Source of the DNA: Sphingobacteriaceae bacterium UBA2059
Lineage (GTDB): Bacteria > Bacteroidota > Bacteroidia > Sphingobacteriales > Sphingobacteriaceae
Direction: 5' to 3'
Assembly (NCBI GenBank): GCA_002332615.1
Contig: DDAL01000003.1
Span: forward strand, 27,418-91,417
Length of the DNA stretch: 64,000 bases
Both the position numbers and the translations under genes were made by a program. Below are positions 60,395 to 64,000 of this stretch, piece by piece. Under the pieces are notes generated by a model. That model searched no databases. It was given only the letters and a program-made list of their open reading frames with translations, and was not told where the DNA came from. Position 1 is the stretch's first letter. Every line of letters begins with the position of its first letter.

Positions 60395-63208
60395 ATGGAT
60401 TACCATTTTAAAGATATAGAAACGAAATGGCAGCGTTTCTGGGCACAGAATAATACATTTAAAGTTGCTAATAATTCTACCAAACCCAAGTACTATGTGC
60501 TCGATATGTTTCCATACCCCTCGGGCGCGGGCCTGCATGTAGGGCATCCCCTGGGTTACATAGCATCCGACATTTATTCGCGTTACAAGCGCAGTAAGGG
60601 TTTCAATGTATTGCACCCCATGGGCTACGATTCCTTTGGCCTGCCCGCCGAGCAGTATGCTATACAAACAGGCCAGCACCCGGCGCTTACAACCGAACAG
60701 AACATAGCTACCTACCGGCGCCAGATGGACCAGATAGGTTTTTCATACGACTGGAGCCGCGAAATACGCACCAGCGACCCCTCTTATTATAAGTGGACCC
60801 AGTGGATATTTATGCAGCTGTTTAACTCATGGTATAATCTCGATACAGATAAAGCCGAACCCATCGATGCGCTTATCGAGCATTTTAGGCAAAACGGCAG
60901 CCAGGGAGTACGGGCCGTATGCGACGATGAAGCTCAAAGCTTCGACGCACAGCAATGGAACTCCATGAGCGTGCAGCAGCAGCAAAAAGAGCTGCTTAAA
61001 TACAGGCTTACCTACCTTAAAGAAAGCACTGTAAACTGGTGCGCAGCCCTGGGTACCGTACTGGCCAACGACGAAGTAAAAGACGGTGTTTCCGAGCGGG
61101 GCGGCCACCCGGTAGAACAAAAGAAAATGATGCAGTGGAGCATGCGCATCACAGCCTATGCCAGCAGGCTGCTTCAGGGGCTCAACACCATCGACTGGCC
61201 CGAGCCGCTAAAAGAAATGCAGCGCAACTGGATAGGCAAAAGCGTAGGAGCAAGCGTGCTGTTTAAGGTAGAAAATGCCCCAGGCAGTGCCCAGGCACAT
61301 CATACCATCGAAGTGTTTACCACCCGCGCAGATACTATTTACGGAGTGAGCTACCTTGCCCTTGCCCCCGAGCACGAGCTGGTGGCCAGCCTCACCACGC
61401 CCGCCCGCAAACAGGAGATCGAAGATTATATAGCGCGCACCAAAAAGAAAACCGAGCTCGACCGCATGGCCGATGCGCGCAATATATCGGGTGTGTTTAC
61501 CGGTACTTATGCTATAAATCCGCTTAATAACGAGCGTATACCCATCTGGGTAGCCGACTATGTGCTTGCCGGCTACGGCACAGGAGCAGTAATGGCCGTC
61601 CCCTCGGGCGATCAGCGCGACTGGCTCTTTGCCACCCACTTTAATCTGCCCGTTATACCTGTGAGCGATGCACAGAAAGACCTCGATAAGCAAGCCGATC
61701 CGTCAAAAGAAGGACGCTATATAAACTCCGGCTGTATCAACGGGCTCAGCTACCAGGAAGCCCTGCCGGTTATTATACAAACGCTCGAGCGCTTAGGTGC
61801 CGGTAAAGCCAAAGTGCAATACCGCATGCGCGATGCCATATTTGGCCGCCAGAGGTACTGGGGCGAGCCGGTGCCCGTTTATTTTAAAGAGGGCTTGCCT
61901 TACCTTATCGACGAGCAGGATCTGCCTCTGCTGCTTCCCGAGGTAGACAAGTATTTGCCTACCGAAGCCGGAGATCCGCCTCTTGGCAGGGCCACCGGCT
62001 GGAAGTATAAAGATCAGTACCCTTACGAGCTAAGTACCATGCCCGGCTGGGCGGGCTCCAGCTGGTACTGGTACCGCTACATGGCAGCGGCCGAAGAGCG
62101 CGGTCAGAACGTATTTGCGCCAAAAGAAGCTATAGACTACTGGCAGGATGTAGACCTGTACATAGGAGGCTCGGAGCACGCCACCGGGCACTTGCTTTAC
62201 AGTCGTTTCTGGAACATGTTTTTAAAAGACATAGGCTGTGTAAAGCAGGAGGAGCCTTTTAAAAAGCTCATCAATCAAGGCATGATCCAGGGGCGCTCGA
62301 ACTTTGTATACCGCCTGCTTAACAAGGATGGCAGCGGCACCAATACCTTTGTATCGCATGGTCTTACAGCTCAGTACAAAACTGCTGCTTTGCATGTCGA
62401 CGTAACTATTGTCGATCATGATGTGCTGGATCTGGAAAAATTCAGGCAGTTCAGGCCCGAGTTTAAAGATGCAGAGTTTATACTTGAAGATGGCAGGTAC
62501 ATCTGCGGAGTAGAAGTTGAGAAAATGTCCAAGTCGAAGTTCAACGTTGTTAACCCCGATCATATCATAGAGCGTTACGGGGCCGACACACTTCGCCTAT
62601 ACGAAATGTTCCTCGGCCCGCTGGAGCAAAGCAAGCCCTGGAATACCAACGGCATAGAAGGAGTATACAAATTTTTGCGCAAGTTCTGGAAGCTGTTTCA
62701 CAATGAGCTGATGGAGTTTGCCGTATCAGACGAAGCTCCCGTAAAAGCCGAACTCAAGGCTCTTCACAAAATTATCCAGAAGGTGCAGGATGATATTGAG
62801 CGTTTTTCCTTCAATACTTCCGTATCCAGTTTTATGATCTGTGTGAACGAGCTTACCGACCTGAAGTGCAATAAAAGAGCCATTCTGCAAGATCTGGTAA
62901 TTGTGCTGTCGCCTTATGCGCCTCACATTACCGAAGAATTGTGGAGCCTGCTGGGCCATGAACCTGGCTCGCTCACCCGGGCCGCTTATCCCGAGTTTAA
63001 CCCTGCTTATTTGGTAGAAGATGAATTTGCCTATCCCATATCTTTAAACGGCAAGATGAAGCTTAACCTCAATATCCCTCTGGCTCTGGACAATGCCGAA
63101 GTAGAAAACTTTGTACTGGCCAACGCCGATGTTCAGCGCCATCTTGACGGTAAGACACCTAAAAAACTTATTGTAGTAAAAGGCCGCATTGTAAACATCG
63201 TGGTCTGA
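60395..63208 (+). CDS. leuS: Leucine-tRNA ligase
   Basis: A 937-residue class I synthetase. The HIGH motif is HVGH at 48-51, the CP1 editing domain has FTTRADTIYGVSYLALAPEH, and KMSKS is at 710-714. An insertion in the N-terminal part (about 145-195, DALIEHFRQNGSQGVRAVCD) and another near 625-700 fit the larger Bacteroidota LeuS. The C-terminal LNLNIPLALDNAEVENF is the tRNA-binding tail. It ends at a long terminator. Confidence 0.97.
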   Translation: MDYHFKDIETKWQRFWAQNNTFKVANNSTKPKYYVLDMFPYPSGAGLHVGHPLGYIASDIYSRYKRSKGFNVLHPMGYDSFGLPAEQYAIQTGQHPALTTEQNIATYRRQMDQIGFSYDWSREIRTSDPSYYKWTQWIFMQLFNSWYNLDTDKAEPIDALIEHFRQNGSQGVRAVCDDEAQSFDAQQWNSMSVQQQQKELLKYRLTYLKESTVNWCAALGTVLANDEVKDGVSERGGHPVEQKKMMQWSMRITAYASRLLQGLNTIDWPEPLKEMQRNWIGKSVGASVLFKVENAPGSAQAHHTIEVFTTRADTIYGVSYLALAPEHELVASLTTPARKQEIEDYIARTKKKTELDRMADARNISGVFTGTYAINPLNNERIPIWVADYVLAGYGTGAVMAVPSGDQRDWLFATHFNLPVIPVSDAQKDLDKQADPSKEGRYINSGCINGLSYQEALPVIIQTLERLGAGKAKVQYRMRDAIFGRQRYWGEPVPVYFKEGLPYLIDEQDLPLLLPEVDKYLPTEAGDPPLGRATGWKYKDQYPYELSTMPGWAGSSWYWYRYMAAAEERGQNVFAPKEAIDYWQDVDLYIGGSEHATGHLLYSRFWNMFLKDIGCVKQEEPFKKLINQGMIQGRSNFVYRLLNKDGSGTNTFVSHGLTAQYKTAALHVDVTIVDHDVLDLEKFRQFRPEFKDAEFILEDGRYICGVEVEKMSKSKFNVVNPDHIIERYGADTLRLYEMFLGPLEQSKPWNTNGIEGVYKFLRKFWKLFHNELMEFAVSDEAPVKAELKALHKIIQKVQDDIERFSFNTSVSSFMICVNELTDLKCNKRAILQDLVIVLSPYAPHITEELWSLLGHEPGSLTRAAYPEFNPAYLVEDEFAYPISLNGKMKLNLNIPLALDNAEVENFVLANADVQRHLDGKTPKKLIVVKGRIVNIVV

Positions 63209-63270
63209 TAAAAAAAGCACCGGCCCTGCTGTTCGCCCGCACCTCAGGTAACTGGCTTCTGCAGCTTTCG

Positions 63271-63331
63271 AAAATCCGAAGCGTCAACTTTTTCAAACAC
63301 CTGAAAAAGTGCATACGCTTCGGATTTTTTT
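63271..63331 (+). terminator. Long two-part terminator hairpin of leuS
   Basis: AAAATCCGAAGCGT (63271-63284) pairs perfectly with ACGCTTCGGATTTT (63315-63328), and inside it ACTTTTTCA (63287-63295) pairs with TGAAAAAGT (63302-63310); the loop is 6 bases and a T-run follows. Confidence 0.92.
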
Positions 63332-63638
63332 GCTCAAAGCAGGACGCTTTGTTCACTCCGGGCGGCTCGGGTTATCCGGCTTAGGGGTGCATAACAGCTT
63401 CGGCACGAGCGGGCTGTCAACACGTACTGCAGTCGGTATGTATCCATTAAAAACACGGACTCATCATGGACTCATCATGGGTTCATGGCGCACGGATGCC
63501 GTCGCAGTTGCACGCCTGTTCCGGCAGGGTTTGCAAGCACAAACAGTCCCCTCATATCAGTGCCGGCAGGCCTGTATACACCAGTCAGCTGCAAGTTTGT
63601 TGGCAGCCTTTCAGGCTTTTTAATACATTTGTATTGTT
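63332..63638 (-). repeat. Non-coding region with the 11-bp triplet repeat (dispersed repeat copy 2)
   Basis: On the minus strand three 11-base units lie at 63451-63483: AACCCATGATG, AGTCCATGATG and AGTCCGTGTTT, related to the copy at 30962-30994 including the GTTT end and a following GGAT-CAT stretch. Short frames across this region (63309-63623, 63485-63670) look spurious. A small hairpin AGCCT/AGGCT with a T-run lies near 63605-63620. Confidence 0.65.
63624..63631 (+). promoter_or_regulatory. Probable -7 box of the gene at 63639
   Basis: TACATTTG fits TAnnTTTG and ends 7 bases before the ATG, leaving almost no leader. Confidence 0.5.
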
Positions 63639-64000
63639 ATGAACGAACTAGAAAATCCGGCCATTTTTGATTTTTCTGCCGACGAAAGCCTGCAGGAGCG
63701 AATAGAACTGATAGCACATAAACTAAAGTATGTGCAGGAGCGGCCGGCGGTCTTTTGTATCAGCCGGGCAGATACACCTATTTCCCTTAGTACCTATGTA
63801 TACAGCCTGGCTGGCATGGCAGGAGGCAGCACTGCAACCCTGAGCGATGGAGGCGAAGGTACGTTCATAACTCCGCAGATCTTGTCTATGAGCAATGCGG
63901 AGCTTATTCTGCTGGGTTCGGCCAATTATTCAATTGAGCAAACGCTCATCGAGGCGGGGAGCCTTTTTGAAGACCCCGATTGGCAGGACCTTCAGGCTGT
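63639..64000 (+). CDS. N-terminal part of a BtuF/TroA-like metal- or cobalamin-binding protein (cut by window edge)
   Basis: The frame from ATG 63639 is open to the window end (120 codons). It has no signal peptide, although the pattern RIELIAHKLKYVQERPAVFC, then a Gly-rich stretch LAGMAGGSTATLSDGGEG and the segment ELILLGSANYSIEQTLIEAG resembles the periplasmic-binding fold of BtuF/FhuD-type proteins. In Bacteroidota, cytoplasmic relatives without a signal peptide exist and are poorly understood. The assignment is tentative and the C-terminal half is missing. Confidence 0.55.
   Translation, partial: MNELENPAIFDFSADESLQERIELIAHKLKYVQERPAVFCISRADTPISLSTYVYSLAGMAGGSTATLSDGGEGTFITPQILSMSNAELILLGSANYSIEQTLIEAGSLFEDPDWQDLQA

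Noticed and set aside
63309..63670. Two plus-strand frames of 104 and 61 codons after leuS
   Set aside because: They cross the terminator tail and the repeat element, have no recognisable domain and overlap the start of the gene at 63639.

Overview
The window is a gene-dense stretch of a chromosome from the phylum Bacteroidota, most likely family Sphingobacteriaceae (Pedobacter-like). This rests on gene content and gene order (folP/cdaA divergent from a DUF1599-DoxX pair; ftsX-DUF3098-uppP-truB-ribF; a TamB-like gene head-to-head with tsaD), on a FimB/Mfa2-type lipoprotein, on the near absence of Shine-Dalgarno sequences, and on repeated use of the Bacteroidota -7 promoter box TAnnTTTG. The genus is inference. 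There are no rRNAs, no CRISPR array, no prophage and no intact insertion sequence; one tRNA (Met, CAT) is present.

Layout. 0-8.7 kb: core metabolism, mostly on the minus strand (end of aconitase, sucD, an ABC exporter, gcvP, pdxJ, ahcY). 8.9-16 kb: bacilliredoxin, c-di-AMP synthase cdaA with folP, a DUF1599 / DoxX-like / shikimate kinase run, a PyrR-like phosphoribosyltransferase, and rlmD coupled to an unknown gene. 16-22 kb: pheS with a trailing TetR gene, the threonine-to-glycine pair tdh-kbl, an exonuclease/GIY-YIG fusion, and tRNA-Met. 22-35 kb: START-like protein, LptF/G permease, ribBA, a 1495-residue TamB-like protein, tsaD, dnaE, trxA. 35-41.6 kb: a carbohydrate island with a GH130 glycosidase/phosphorylase converging on two GT4 glycosyltransferases, one fused to a probable (alpha/alpha)6 domain, then a cupin and a DUF72 protein. 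41.7-47.1 kb: radical SAM protein, CpsB-type phosphatase, gmd, a UDP-HexNAc dehydrogenase and an orphan FimB/Mfa2-like lipoprotein. 47.5-53.4 kb: DNA maintenance (recA, nth, ECF sigma with a small neighbour, uvrA). 53.4-60.3 kb: membrane proteins and the ribF-truB-uppP-DUF3098-ftsX cluster. 60.4-64 kb: leuS and the start of a gene cut by the window edge.

How genes work together. Threonine is turned into glycine by Tdh and Kbl, and glycine is cleaved by GcvP to feed one-carbon units to folate, whose synthesis involves FolP; AhcY clears the methylation by-product. RibBA and RibF are the first and last steps of flavin synthesis. RecA, UvrA, Nth and the exonuclease/GIY-YIG fusion are repair proteins. 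CpsB, Gmd and the UDP-sugar dehydrogenase are typical surface-polysaccharide genes but no polymerase or flippase accompanies them here. The GH130/GT4 group is the best candidate for a little-described system: enzymes that could both build and phosphorolyse an intracellular or exported mannose-type glycan.

Smaller points of interest are a pair of diverged intergenic repeats made of three 11-bp units, start codons lying within a few bases of the promoter box, several stop codons buried inside terminator hairpins, and inverted repeats downstream of the TetR gene.
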